A DNA stretch of 64,000 nucleotides, taken from the NCBI RefSeq assembly GCF_905171765.1, contig NC_053392.1:341465010-341529009 (forward strand), written 5' to 3'. The translations under genes were made by a program, and so were the position numbers. The notes under the pieces were generated by a model. The model saw only the letters and a program-made list of their open reading frames with translations. It was not told the DNA's origin and made no database searches. Below, piece by piece: positions 9,116 through 20,930 of the stretch (the stretch's first letter is position 1; each line of letters opens with the position of its first letter). Origin of the DNA: Bufo bufo (lineage: Eukaryota > Chordata > Amphibia > Anura > Bufonidae).

Positions 9116-12100
9116 ATGTCAGGCAGAGAAGTGCCAGGCCCTGCACAGGCGAGTGGCAGAGACCTAAATGTTTCTGGTTGTAGGCAGAGGTCGCAACAAA
9201 GTTAGGGGCCTTGGCAGCAGGGGTCACTTCAAGAGGCCTGAGCTCGCAGCGATAGCTAGCGGTCGAGACGTGACCAGCAACCCAGTGGTTCTTGAATGGT
9301 TGACATGATCTTTGACCTCGTCGCAAGTGACATCAGACACCATCAACCAAGAGTCAGTGGGTTCATCAGACACAACCCTTTGTTGGCATGGCCCTGGAGC
9401 AGGCCCTGTGCCCTCTACTGTTCTCAACCTGCCTCTGTCCTTTTCCGTTTCCTCACCGTGATAAGTACTATATTCTGTAGGCTCTGCTCCAATTTTCAGC
9501 GAGGAAGATGTACTAGAGGACATCTATGGCCACCAAGCAGCTATTTTTTATTCAGTGTTTGCTTATATCTTTGTGCAATTGACTAGCAGTGTGCTGTTAC
9601 TTGTAGTTCTACTAATCCGATTGTGTTTCAGCCAAGGTAGCGTGCACCTGCGTTCTCAAATTCACTTATTATGGAGGTGCTGGTTCGTTTGTTTTTCTTC
9701 CCTATTGTCACTGCCACTGGGGGGGGGGGTGAGTTTGAACCGTGCACCACCGCCCATTTACCATGTGCTTTTAATTAGATAGATTGTACAGCTGTATTCT
9801 ACTTTGCCCATATTGTAGGCTGACAGCCTGGGAGAGGCATGTGTAGGATATAGCTGGGTGCTACTTTGCCCAGATTGTAGGCTGTAAGCCCAGGAGAGGC
9901 ATGTTAGAGTAGGCCCCATCTGATTAGAAGCCACCTTGTCGTCTGCTAGATGGGCCCGACATATTTTTAATCAATTATATGCGCAAAGAGCTTCTAACTG
10001 CCCTTGCAGTAAATATGGCCACCAAGCAGCTATTTTTTATTCAGTGTTTGCTTATATCTTTGTGCAATTGACTAGCAGTGTGCTGTTCCTTGTAGTTCTA
10101 CTAATCCAATTGTACTAGAGGACAGTCAGCAGTTACTGCCTAGCCAAGATGTGAAAGAGACATCCACCGATTCCTCCGCTAGGCGAGCAAGTAGTGATGA
10201 GGAGAGTGGCATGGGAGCGGGTGTGGAGAGATGTCAGGCTCCCGACCCAGAGACAGTTGAAGAGGACATCAGTGACATGCAGACACTACTCGATGATGAT
10301 GATGTAGCTGATCGCACTTGGGAGCCGGCTGACGAAGGGGCTTCATCATCATTGGGAGAAGAGGGTGGCAGCTTGTCCGTGAGCCAGCGGCGGAGCCAGC
10401 AAGTTGCTAGCGTGGCCGAGGGTCAGCAGGGTGGCAGCAGTGGGAGGTCGGGAGCCAAATATGCCCGGGGTAGACCACCCGCTTTGCGGGAGCCTACCTG
10501 CCCGGGTAGTAGTGGTGCAGGGGCTCAAGGAGGCAGTGGCGGTAGCAGTCAGCCAGTGCATAGTGTTGTGGGTAAAGTCACCTATTCGGCGGTGTGGCAC
10601 TTTTTTTTAAGCCGTCGGAAGAGGTGAATGTGGCCGTATGTAGAATCTGTGGGCAGAGGGTGAAGCGTGGCTATTGTGCCAATGTTGGCACTACGGCCCT
10701 GTGTCAACATATGCAGCATTACCATAAAGTGGCCTGAGAGAACTGTGGCTCAGATGCGGTGGTCCAGCCTGCCGAAGCAACCGCTGCATCACCCACTGGC
10801 ACGCACCCGGTTTCTGGAAGTCAAGGCTCCACCACCGCAGCCGAAGGTAGCTGTCTGTCTTTCCTATCATCTGCCAGTCCTGATACTCCTGCTCCTCCTC
10901 CTCCTCGTCACACATTCCGTCAGCAATCGATCACCGAAGCGATTGCCAAGAGACGACAGTATGCGTGGACTCATCCGACGGCGCAGAAGCTGAATGTGCT
11001 CCTGTCCAAGTTGCTCGTGCTGCAGTCCCTTTCCAAGTGGTGGACTCTGCACTTTCAGAGTACTGATGGCTTGTGCAGAGTCGAGGTGGAGAGTCCCAAG
11101 CCATCATTTGCAAAAAAGGCAGTACCAGCCCTGCACACACATGTAGAACAGAAGGTGGGCCAGTCCTTGAACCTGTCAGGGTCCGCCAAAGTGCACGGCC
11201 GCGCCGACGTGTGGAGCTGTAACTAGGGTCAGGGACAATACATGTCCTTTACGGCTCACTGGGTGAATTTCGTCCTCCTGCACAGCCACACCAGCAACTT
11301 GGCCAGGTGACGCCTCTTCCGCCTCCACGTTGCCACGCCGTTGGTTCAGAGACAATGTCCACCTCTGCCTCCTCATCCTCCACCGTGTCCATAGCCTCCA
11401 CTACAGGGACAATGCATAGTGCCCCTCCAGCATACCACATGTGCAGGGCACACTGTTCTGCACCTCGTTTGCCTGGGCGAACGGAGTCACACCGGGGAGG
11501 AAATGCTCCATATCCTTCAACAAGAAATCGAATCCTGGCTTTCTCCGCAACAACAGAAAATCAGAACCATGTTGACCGACAATGGGAAGAACATTGTGTC
11601 GGCGCTGCCTCAAGGAGGGCTGAGCCATGCCCTCTGCATGGCACACGTGTTCAATCTGGTTGTCAAGCGGTTCCTGAATTCTTCCACCCATCTGCAAGAC
11701 ATCCTAAAAATGGCCATGAAACTTTGCATGCACTTCAGCCACTCGTACACCGCAAAGCACACCCTCCTTGAGCTGCAGCGGCAGAATGGCATCCCCCAAC
11801 ATACTGTAGGCTCAAGCTGATATGCGACGTTTCCACCCATTGGAATTCCACCCTCCATATGTTGGACTGACTGTATGAACAGAGAAAGGCCATCAACAAT
11901 TTCCTGATGATCCAAGTGGACAGGAGTACTCCACTGTGTGACTTCGTTGTCAGCCAGTGGCAGCTCATGCGTGACACCTGCCGTTTGCTCAGGCCACATT
12001 GTCTGTCAGTCGACAGGACTACGGGATGAACAATGTCATTCCACTGCTTCATGTCCTGAAACAGATGCTGGTAAATTTGGCTGGTTAGGGGACTGGAGAC

Positions 12101-13044
12101 GTGGCACCTAGATCTCACGGCCACATGAGCCCTGTGGGGGCTGAACTGGAGGAGGAGGAGGACATTGGAACACAAGCAATGTGTAGCGAAATGGGTGGTT
12201 TTTCTACACAAGTGACAGGAGAGGAGAAACAGGAGCAGCCAGAGGAGCTACAGGGCGATGTTGAACATGAGGCGGAGGACCAAGACACACCGTGGCAGTA
12301 TGCAGTGGAGATGGAGGCAGAGAGTCCCTCCGCGTCACTTGCGCAAATGGACCGCTGCATGCTCACTTGCTTGCATGACAGCCGAATTGTCACCATTCGG
12401 CAAAGGGATGATTTCTGGCTTTGCACCCTGTTGGACCCTCGCTAACGGTCCAAAATGGGGGCCTTTTGTATACCCGCTGAGAGGGAGGACAAACTGAACT
12501 ACTATAGAGACAACGTTTGTAGTCAGTTGGCCACTGCCTATCTGCGCCATCGTCCATCCTCTCGCAGGTCTGACCGGGGTCAGCTTTCTGCACTCACGTT
12601 TGACTGCCATGGCTGCTGGGGAGGGGTGGGGTGGAAGGAGCAGTAACAGTCCCATCAGCAGCACCCTGAGTCTAGAGTCGCTGATGAGCAGCTTTCTTCA
12701 CCCACATAGTGAAGAAATTACTCACCAACAGCTAGACGTATAGCTGAACCTGAACCAGCAGGTGGTGGCATACTTAGAGTGCACCCTGCCAGCCGACCTT
12801 GAAGATCCGCTGGGCAGCCAAACTGGATTTGTGGCCGCAACTGGCCTAGTTTGCCCTGGAAAAGCTGTCCTGCCCGGCCAGTTGTGTGGCATCAGGGCGG
12901 GTGTTTAGTGCTGCGGGGGCCATAGTTACCCCAAAAAGAACTTGCCTGTCCATCAAAAATGTGGAGAGACTGACCTTCGTGAAGATGAATCAGGCATGGA
13001 TCAGCCAGGATATCCACCCACCAATTCCTGATGCATCAGACTAG
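9116..13044 (+). pseudogene. hAT transposase of hAT1, heavily disrupted
   Basis: Transposase of the hAT superfamily. The likely start is ATG 9116 (MSGREVPGPAQASG). After the 589-bp insert the frame resumes at 10124 with an acidic Ser/Glu-rich region, then VTYSAVWHFF and, after a frameshift in a T8 run near 10607, CRICGQRVKRG and LCQHMQHYH, which form a BED zinc finger. Later blocks include KLNVLLSKLLVLQSLSK near 11000, GQYMSFTAHWVN near 11240, MLTDNGKNIVSALPQGG and CMAHVFNLVVKRFL near 11570-11680, an acidic linker near 12150-12300, and the hAT C-terminal dimerisation region (LSCPASCVASGRVFSAAGAI, then SIKNVERLTFVKMNQAWI) ending at 13044. Many stops and frameshifts make it non-functional. Confidence 0.88.
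9522..10110. mobile_element. 589-bp insert with direct terminal repeats (TRIM-like), unclassified
   Basis: It is flanked by an exact 13-bp duplication TGTACTAGAGGAC (9509-9521 and 10111-10123) in the hAT1 coding region. Both ends of the insert carry a direct repeat of about 97 bp (9524-9620 and 10014-10111), starting TATGGCCACCAAGCAGC and nearly identical. The middle has two imperfect copies of a TACTTTGCCCATATTGTAGG unit and no reading frame. Direct terminal repeats resemble a tiny LTR (TRIM) element, but the ends are not TG...CA and the duplication is longer than LTR elements usually leave. A PLE-type non-autonomous element is an alternative. Confidence 0.65.
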
Positions 13045-13159
13045 ATCATACATGGTGCCACACCAACACTTTGACAAAAGAGTTTGGTTTCTTCTGGCTA
13101 CCTGCCTCAGCTACTATTCTGATGCTGCCACCCGCCTGATGCCACACATCTGATGCCAA

Positions 13160-13545
13160 GTGCTCCTTCTTTCACCCACCATCTTCAGCGGGTACTGGTA
13201 TTGCTACCTACCTTCACACTCTGTCACCTTGCCACTCTGTGGCCTCCTGATGCTGCCACCACTTCCAGACTCTGTCATTGGGCCACTCTGTGGTCTCCTC
13301 ATGCTTCTTTAACCTCACCACTATGTCACCTTGCCACTCTGTGGTCTTCTCATGCTGCCGCCACCTACACACTCTGTCATTGTGCCACTCTGTGGCCTCC
13401 TGATGCTGCTGCCACCTCCACACTTTGTCGTTGTGCCACTCTGCGGCCTCCTGATGCTTCCGCTACCTACAGACTCTGTCATTGTGCCACTCTGTAGTCT
13501 CCACATGCTTCTTTAACCTCACCATTATGTCACCTCGCCACTCTG
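13160..13545 (+). repeat. 51-bp minisatellite in hAT1
   Basis: GCCACTCTGTGG recurs at 13231, 13282, 13333, 13384, 13435, 13486 and 13537, an exact 51-bp step. Because 51 is a multiple of three, frames stay open on both strands, which explains the repetitive open frames here; they are not genes. The array lies just 3' of the transposase. Confidence 0.9.
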
Positions 13546-14049
13546 TCTGTGCTGATACAGATAGCGTGGATTCTCACATGTGGATAGTCAAAGCTGTGGG
13601 ACAATTAGATACATGCAAAAATTATATAAGGGGTCATGGGTCAAAGGAAATGACGTGGCTATTTTACGAATGGAGACTGGGGTATACTGTTATGATAATA
13701 AACTGAAGGAGGCTGGGGTATACTATAATGATAATGACACATCTGGTGTACAATTAGATACATGTGAATTGACATAAGGGATGCTGGGTCAAAATGAAAT
13801 GGTTATTTCAGAGAAAACTATTATAGTGGCTATTTTACAGAAAAGGGCTAGGATATGATAGTGCATCTGGTGTGCTAAAAGAAAAGGAGACCAACAAGGA
13901 CGGAGTTCAATACCTGCGGGATCCATGCAGATACAGGCAGCGCGGCCTCTTACGTGTGTGACAAAGCGCACGTTCAAGAGCCAAGGGGGGCGGGGTCTCG
14001 GATTGACAGCTGGCGGATCCGAAGCTGTCTTGTGCTGCATGTGTGCACT

Positions 14050-14160
14050 GTGTGTGCGTGCTGGGTGCCAGAGCGCAGTGGCTCATTCATCTGTAACTCT
14101 CCCCTCCATCCCATTACAGATGAATGAGCCACTGTGCTCTGGCACCCAGTGCGCACACAC
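14050..14160. repeat. Subterminal hairpin of hAT1
   Basis: Two arms of about 47 bp (14050-14096 and 14113-14160) are reverse complements with few mismatches, separated by a 16-nt C-rich loop. The arms contain GGGTGCCAGAGCGCAGTGGC and its complement. It lies about 550 bp inside the right end of hAT1 and could be a foldback remnant or a small nested element. Confidence 0.75.
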
Positions 14161-14722
14161 GCGGATGCTCCACAGAAAGGATCAGTTTTTTGTGGGTTAT
14201 TGTTCTGATGGATCAGAGAAAGGGCAAAATTATCAGTGATGTCCATACACACTTACTACCGACACCCTCTCCACTCTGTCGGGGGGACTCCACTGGTATA
14301 AGCGTTTAATAGAACAGGTTCTTTAGACATCTATGTGGACTCAGCTGATGACGGTGTAAAAGGAGTGCGCTTCTTCTTGGCGCTAACATCGAACTGTAAG
14401 GCTGAGTTCATACATGAGTTATGTGGTCAGTTTTGGCCCCGTTACTGCCCTAATAAGTGTGCAGTGATTCTAAGTGCGACGCCTGTCATTTGCATGTCAT
14501 GCTGACTCACAGTATTATTTCACTACCAAAGCAGACTCCCTATGCGTGGTACTGCAAGGCACAGTGTTCTACACCACTATAAAGGCTCTGTGCAGCCAGG
14601 AAATATTCGTTTTTTGACGTAATTCGCAGTAAATTTATCCGGATCGAACCAAATTTTTCCCAAAAAGTTCAGCGAACTGGCAAATCAAGTTTTTTTTAAA
14701 TTCACTCATCTCTAATTATCAT

Positions 14723-15777
14723 CTACAAATGGGTTTGATGTGATCATTTACTTGCTTAATGGAAGATTGTACACTGAATCTATACAGAAAGAATTTACAT
14801 AAAACAGGCCTGATTTTACATAGTTCACATCGTCAATAGATCACACAATGTACCTTTATATTATTGCAATTCAATAACAACAAGAAATAATTTATTGGTT
14901 TACAGAAATGTTTTTACAAGTGATGAACCAGCATTTTCAGTACAATCAGTTAGTTTGTCCCTACATTTAAACTACATGATTATCGTCCAACATGAATGAT
15001 TAGCGTATGAAATGAAAATGATTATCTGAACATGTGTGACACCTCAGTAGGTGGATGTACACATTATTATACATATTAAACACCAGGGGCACCATAATAA
15101 TGAAGTAAAAAGAATATTTCACAACTGGAGCATTTTTGTAACAGACGGTAAATTAAAAAAGTAACTAGTTTCTCATGCTGAGTTATATTAAAATAACATT
15201 CAATGATGGCATAACCCCTTTCAGGAGTATAAAATCCACTGGAGTGACCTAACTAACTCAAACAGAAAGGTGAAAAACAGCAATCCATCATGAAATCTAC
15301 TTTATTAAGATACACATTCATGTAATAATATATAAAAAAAAATGGTGCTATGGTACCACTGTATGAATAAATAGCTATGATATATTATGATTTTCAAATG
15401 TCCGATAATAATGATAACTGTCTGTGATTTTTTAAAAATGTTTCCAGAAAAAAAAAGAAAAAATACCTGGCATGGCAATCCTGGTAGGTTCCCTGCACCC
15501 TTTGATGCACTGCCATATAGTGCACAAATAACTATAGCATACTGTGCATAGTGAGTGTCATACAGTTTGGTGCCAAAATATATCTTCCATACAATTACCT
15601 AAATGAGAATTTTGCACAGTGTCTCTACACTATACACTGCAAAAATAACATACTCTATACAGCCTGAGTGGAAGTGCCATGCAGTGCCTAAGTCATACCA
15701 CAGTACACTACTCAAGTACATTGGAATACAGTGTAATACATTCAGAAAGTAACCTAATACCAGTGCTATACAATATC
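14723..15777. other. Non-coding AT-rich stretch
   Basis: Nothing recognisable was found. No open frame with a domain, no array and no clear terminal repeats. Only short inverted or simple sequences are present. Confidence 0.5.
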
Positions 15778-15779
15778 TA

Positions 15780-17374
15780 CAGTGGATATAAAAAGTCTAC
15801 ACACCCCTGTTGTCAGGTTTCTGTGATGTAAAAAAAATGAGACAAAGATAAATCATTTCAGAACTTTTTCCACCTTTAATGTGACCTATAAACTGTACAA
15901 CTCAATTGAAAAACAAACTAAAATCTTTTAGGTGGAGGGAAGAAAAAATATAAAAATAAAAGAATTTGGTTGAATTAGTGTGCACACCCTTAAACTAATA
16001 CTTTGTTGAAGCACCTTTTGATTTTATTGCAGCACTCAGTCTTTTTGGGTATGAGTCTATCAGCATGGCACATTTTGACTTGGCAAGATTTGCCCACTCT
16101 TCTTTGCAAAAACATTCCAAATCTGTCAGATTGCGAGGGCATCTCCTGTGCACAGCCCTCTTCAGATCACCCCACCGATTTTCAATCGGATTCAGATCTA
16201 GGCTCTGGCTGGGCCATTCCAAAACTTTAATCTTCTTCTGGTGAAGTCATTCCTTTGTTGATTTGGATGTACTCTATGCTTTGGGTCGTTGTCATGCTGA
16301 AAGATGAAGTTCCTCTTCATGTTCAGCTTTCTAGCAGAAGCCTGAAGGTTTTGTGCCAATATTGACTGGTATTTGGAACTTTTCATAATTCCCTCTAGCT
16401 TAACTAAGGCCCCAGTTCCAGCTGAAGAAAAACAGCCCTAAAGCATGATGCTGCCACCACCATGCTTCACTGTGGGAATGGTGTTCTTTTGGTGATGTGC
16501 AGTGTTGTTTTTGCGCCAAACATATCTTTTGGAATTATGGCCAAAATCTTCAACCTTGGTTTTATCAGACCATAACACCTTTTCCCACATGCTTTTGGGC
16601 TTGGATGTTTTTCTTCATAAGAAAATGCTTTTGTCTCTACCTAATCGTAGCCCAGACATATAAAGAATGTGAGAGATTGTTGTCACATGTACCACACAGC
16701 CAGTGCTTGCCAGATATTCCTACAGCTCCTTTAATGTTGCTGTAGGCATTTTGGTAGCCTCCCAGACCAGTTTTCTTCTCATCTTTTCAGCAATTTTGGA
16801 GGTACGTCCAGTTCTTGGTAATGTCACTGTGGTGCCATATTTTCTCCACTTGATGATGACTGTCTTCACTGTGTTCCATGGTATATCTAATGCCTTGGAA
16901 ATTCTTTTGTACCCTTCTCATGACTGATACCTTTTAACAATGAGATCCCTCAGATGCTTTGGAAGCTCTCTGTGGACCATGGCTTTTGCTGTGGGATGCG
17001 ACTAAGACAATTTCAGGAAAGACCAACTAGAGCAGCTGAAATTTATTTGGGGTTAATCAGAGGCACTTTAAATGATGGCAGGTGTATGCTGACTCCTATT
17101 TAACATGATTTTGAATGTGATTGCTTAATTCTGAACACGGCTACATCCCCAGTTATAAGATGGTGTGCACACTTACGCAACCACATTATTTTTTTATTTT
17201 TTTTTTTCTTCCCTCCACCTAAAAGATTTCAGTTTGTTTTTCAATTGAGTGGTACCATTTATAGGTCACATTAAAGGTTGAGTAAGTTCTGAAATTATTT
17301 ATCTTTGTCTCATTTTTTTACAGCACAGAAACCTGACATATTAACAGGGGTGTGTAGACTTTTTATATCCACTG
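15780..17374 (-). mobile_element. Tc1-like transposon with about 210-bp inverted repeats, decayed
   Basis: The ends are inverted copies of CAGTGGATATAAAAAGTCTA, each next to TA (15778-15779 and 17375-17376). Similarity between the ends extends about 210 bp inward (15780-15990 and 17160-17374), including an AAGATTT/AAAATCTTTTAGGTGGAGG block, so this is a long-inverted-repeat Tc1 element. The transposase pseudogene lies between the repeats on the minus strand. Confidence 0.9.
15995..16980 (-). pseudogene. Tc1-like transposase, frameshifted
   Basis: The minus-strand start is at 16980 (MVHRELPKHLRDLIVKRYQS), followed by a helix-turn-helix region (KALDIPWNTVKTVIIKWRKY), the GRTSKI linker, a [13 protein letters not shown] block with the first catalytic aspartate, GGGSIML, an FIFQHDNDPKHR block with the second aspartate, and LDLNPIENRWGDLKRAV with the catalytic glutamate. 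The end is at 15995. The protein is broken by stop codons (one after RYQS, another near GGGSIML) and by a frame change near 16210-16230, so it is dead. Order and motifs are standard for the family. Confidence 0.88.
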
Positions 17375-17481
17375 TAAATATAACTGCTATAGGATTAGTA
17401 TTGATATTTTTTGGGATGAGAGCCTCAGGTGTCAGGCCATCTATGGTGTCCCCTAGTAGATGATACGCCCTATGCAGCTGC

Positions 17482-17743
17482 ACAGGTGTTCACATCTCCA
17501 TTATGTGCTGCAATAGCCTTCCGGATCTTGCAGGATCTGTCATTGCCAGATCCTCTACTTCACTGCCAGATCCCCATTGACTGTTATGAGGTTCGGCGGT
17601 GATCTGACCGCTTTCTGGCATAAAAGCCGAGTTTCGGGCGGACAAAAACTGCTACATGTAGCATTTTTTTGGGTCTGACTGACAGCCGGCATTTGCACTA
17701 GCTCAGACAGTTGGATCTCCTTGGCGGAGATGTGAACGGTGCC
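17482..17743. mobile_element. Short MITE-like element
   Basis: Imperfect inverted ends: GTGTTCACATCTCC on the left and GGAGATGTGAAC on the right, with a partly GC-rich middle. Size and inverted ends suggest a non-autonomous DNA transposon. A target duplication is not clear. Confidence 0.5.
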
Positions 17744-17745
17744 AA

Positions 17746-18954
17746 AGGTTGTTCCTGTTTACAATTTTCCATTTCTGAAAATTTGAGTATCATAAGCTGT
17801 TTAACTCTCAACTAAGAAAGTTATTGCAATATACTAATGAAGCTAAAATAGGTAAATTACAAACTTATCTACCAAATTTTTGTCTAGATGTCATAAAAAA
17901 GGAGATTCATAATAGTGGTTATGGGGGCAGATATTTTTCTAAGGTTTTTGTTTATAACCCTAATAAAGGACTGCAGCTACAGTAGCATCTCTCCAGCCTT
18001 AAAAGACTTCGTATTCAATAGAAAAATAAATGTAGTTTTAGTGTTCGTTTAACATTTTATATCTGTAATAGACACATACACTTCAGATTACAAATGCTTA
18101 CAAATTAAATTACATATTATTTTCACTCTGAAAGCTCAACTCTCACTGTAGCAATTCTATAGACTTGATGAAGAGCTGAACCGACAAGGTGGAAGAGCAA
18201 AATGCCCAGTAGTTTTTTTTATCTTTTTTTTTAAGTGAAAAAAATACATTCTTACACTATTCCTCGGTTGACTATTTCCCTTTAGCTTTTTCTGTTTTGC
18301 AAAATTAATGATTTTATGTCTTGAAAAATTTAAATCTCCCACCAGCAGTGTTTTTATAGAGCACCCTTGCCATGAACCACTATAACTGAAGGGCAAACAA
18401 TGATTCTTCAGCAAGAAAAATTATGTATTTTAATATTTTATTTTTATATTGTAGTAATTGAAACATAGTGGTTCAACTCCAGAAGACAGAAACAATGGTT
18501 AGGCTGGGTTCCCTTCGCATACATAAATTGTGTCGCCAATGTTTTTTGTTTCAATGCTAATGCATTGGAGGGAAGCTGCCATGAATTGCTGTACATGGTT
18601 TAATGCACCCTTACATTTTGATCTTAACTATATAATATGTCATAACTTAAAAATATTAAAGAAGGACAGAGAGTATTGAGGGGCCCTGGGTAATAGGTAT
18701 CGGGAGCTTTTTATCAACCACTATAGCCATGATATATTTGATTTGAGAGTCCTAAGTTACAATTGAAGGACTGTTTGAAAATGCAAATTTGTACTTTTTT
18801 TTTTTGCAGTTTAACCCCTTTCTGGACCAGGCTAGATTTGGAAGTGTCGACATATCAGCATACATATATGTATAGATAGATACAGTGCGGAGCTCACGCA
18901 CAAACCTATACGACTGGAGTACTCTAAATAGATAAATAAATAAGACCTTTTGGC
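17746..18954. other. Non-coding stretch
   Basis: No recognisable gene or repeat family was seen. It contains T-rich runs and a GATA simple stretch near 18871-18880 followed by a 30-bp AT-rich run near 18925. Confidence 0.45.
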
Positions 18955-19324
18955 TTAGGGTACTTTCACACTTGCGGCAGGATGAATCCGACATGCTGTT
19001 CACCATGTCGGATCCATCCTGCGGCTATTTCGCCGTGCCCCCGGGCCGTCGCTCCGTCCCCATTGACTATAATGGGGACGGGGGCGGAGCTCCGGCGCAG
19101 CACGGCTTAAGGCCGCCGGACTAAAATTACTGCATGTCAGGTTTTTTAGTCCGGCGGCTTTCTCCGTGCACCGCCGTGCTGCGCCGGAGCTCCGCCCCCG
19201 TCCCCATTATAGTCAATGGGGACGGAGCGGCGGCCCGGGGGCACGGCTAAATAGCCGCAGGACGGATCCGACATGGTGAACAGCATGTCGGATCCGTCCT
19301 GCCGCAAGTGTGAAACTAGCCTAA
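18955..19324. mobile_element. Foldback MITE, GC-rich, 370 bp
   Basis: Nearly the whole element is an inverted repeat. It begins TTAGGGTACTTTCACACTTG and ends with the complement of TTAGGCTAGTTTCACACTTG. The inner arms share GCAGGA, GGATCC and the CGGCGCAGCACGG/CCGTGCTGCGCCGG block. CpG content is very high compared with the surroundings. The end sequences suggest a PIF/Harbinger-type MITE, but the target duplication cannot be resolved. Confidence 0.8.
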
Positions 19325-19504
19325 CAGTATTGGCGTCTGTCTGCAAGGTTCGTACAGTTAAACCACTCTAATATTTCTATAGTTATGTTCAATATTTTAA
19401 ACATTAAGTGGGTTAATGCATTTTATACATGCAAAAATACTGTGAGCCAGCCTAAATTATTATTGATTTATCCGTTTTTATGGATGCAATGATATCAAAT
19501 AAGT

Positions 19505-20930
19505 CTACTTCCTTTGTTTGTTTGTTTCAGTTTTACACAATAAAGCATTTTTGAAAAAAAAAGTATGTTTTTGTGTCTCCATTTTCTGAAAGCCATATTT
19601 TTTTATTTTTCTGCCAATCCTCTTGTGCAGGGGCTCGTTTTCTGCAGGAAGAGTTGACGTTTTAATTGGTACTATTCTTGGGTACATATGATTTTTTGAT
19701 CATTCATTATTACACTTTATGGGTCAAGGTGACCAAAAAATTTGTAATTTTGGCACAGTTTTTTTTTTTTTTTTCAGCGTTCAGGGGGTTAGGTCATCTG
19801 ATGTTTTTATAGAGCAGATTGTTACGGACGTAGCAATACCTAATATGTATACTTTTTCTTATTTATTTAAGTTTTACACAATAATGTGAAACCAAAAAAA
19901 TAATGTTTTAGTGTATCCATCGTCTGAGAGCCATAGCTTTTTTATTTTTTGACCTATTGTCTTAAGTGGGTCTACTTTTTTGCGGGAAGAGGTGACGGTT
20001 TGATTGTTACTATTTTGGGGGGCATACGCCTTTTTGATCGCTTACTGTTGCATTTTTTGTGATGTAAGGTGACAAAAATGGCTTTTTTGGCACTGTTTTT
20101 ATTTATTTATTTTTAAGGTGTTCACCTGAGGGGTTAGTTCATGTGGTATTTTTATACAGCAGGTTGTTATGGACGTGGCAATACCTAATATGTCTACTTT
20201 TTTATTTATTTCACTTCAGCCCAATAATAGTAGTTTTGAAGCAAAATAAAATCATATTTTAGTGTCTCCATTGTCTGAGAGTGATAGCTTTATTATTTTT
20301 CGACCGATTGTCTTAGTTAGGGTCTAATTTTTTTGCGGGATGAGGTGACGGTTTGATTGGTATTTTTTGGGGGGCATACGCCTTTTTGATCGCTTGCTGT
20401 TGCAATTTTTGTGATGTAAGGTGACAAAAATTGCTTTTTTTTATACAGTTTTTATTTTTTATTTTTTATGGTGTTAACCTGAGGGGTTAGGTCATGTGAT
20501 ATTTTTATATATCTGGTTGTTACGGATGCAGCCATACCTAATATGTATACTTTTTTTTATTTATTTCACTTTAACACAATAATAGCATATTTAACACAAA
20601 AAATTAGATGTTTTAGTGTCTCATGTTCTGAGAGCTATATTTTTTTTTATTTATTGAGCAATTTTCTTATGTAGTGGCTCATTTTTTGCAGGATGATGTG
20701 ACAATTTTATTGGTATCATTTTGTGGGACATACGCCTTTTTGATCGCTTGGTGTTGCACTTTTTGTTATGTAAGGTGACAAAAATTGCATTTTTTTTACA
20801 CAGTTTTCATTTTATTTTTTAATGGTGTTTATCAGACGGGGTGGTTCATGTGATATTTGTATATATCCGGTCGTTACGGACGTGGCAATACCTAATATGT
20901 GTGTTTTTTTCATTTTTTTTTTTCAATTGT
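19505..20930 (-). repeat. Tandem block A, reversed copy, about four units
   Basis: Reverse complement of the 355-bp family at 2820-4120. The motif CCTAATATGTATACTTTTT recurs near 19840, 20187, 20540 and 20890, and CACAAAAAGTG-type and GATCAAAAAGGCG-type blocks recur in reversed order. Poly-T and poly-A tract lengths vary between units. No coding potential is seen. Confidence 0.8.

Larger units (their letters stand above)
6989..14714 (+). mobile_element. hAT transposon hAT1, 7.7 kb, decayed
   Basis: The element is bounded by the exact 8-bp duplication ATTATCAT (6981-6988 and 14715-14722), which fits the hAT target pattern with T at position 2 and A at position 7. The ends are inverted: TAGAGATGAGGGAAT on the left and, reverse complemented, TAGAGATGAGTGAAT on the right. 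In order, it holds a 5' leader with a TATA-like box, a 142-bp tandem array, a BED-finger hAT transposase pseudogene, a 51-bp array and a subterminal hairpin. A 589-bp element is inserted in the 5' part of the coding region. Confidence 0.88.

Noticed and set aside
9296..9782. Hydrophobic small frames near the 589-bp insert
   Set aside because: They cross the insertion boundary and use the terminal repeat of the insert; no conserved domain.
13153..13516. Cys/Leu/Thr-rich repeated open frames on both strands
   Set aside because: They come from the 51-bp minisatellite, whose step is a multiple of three.
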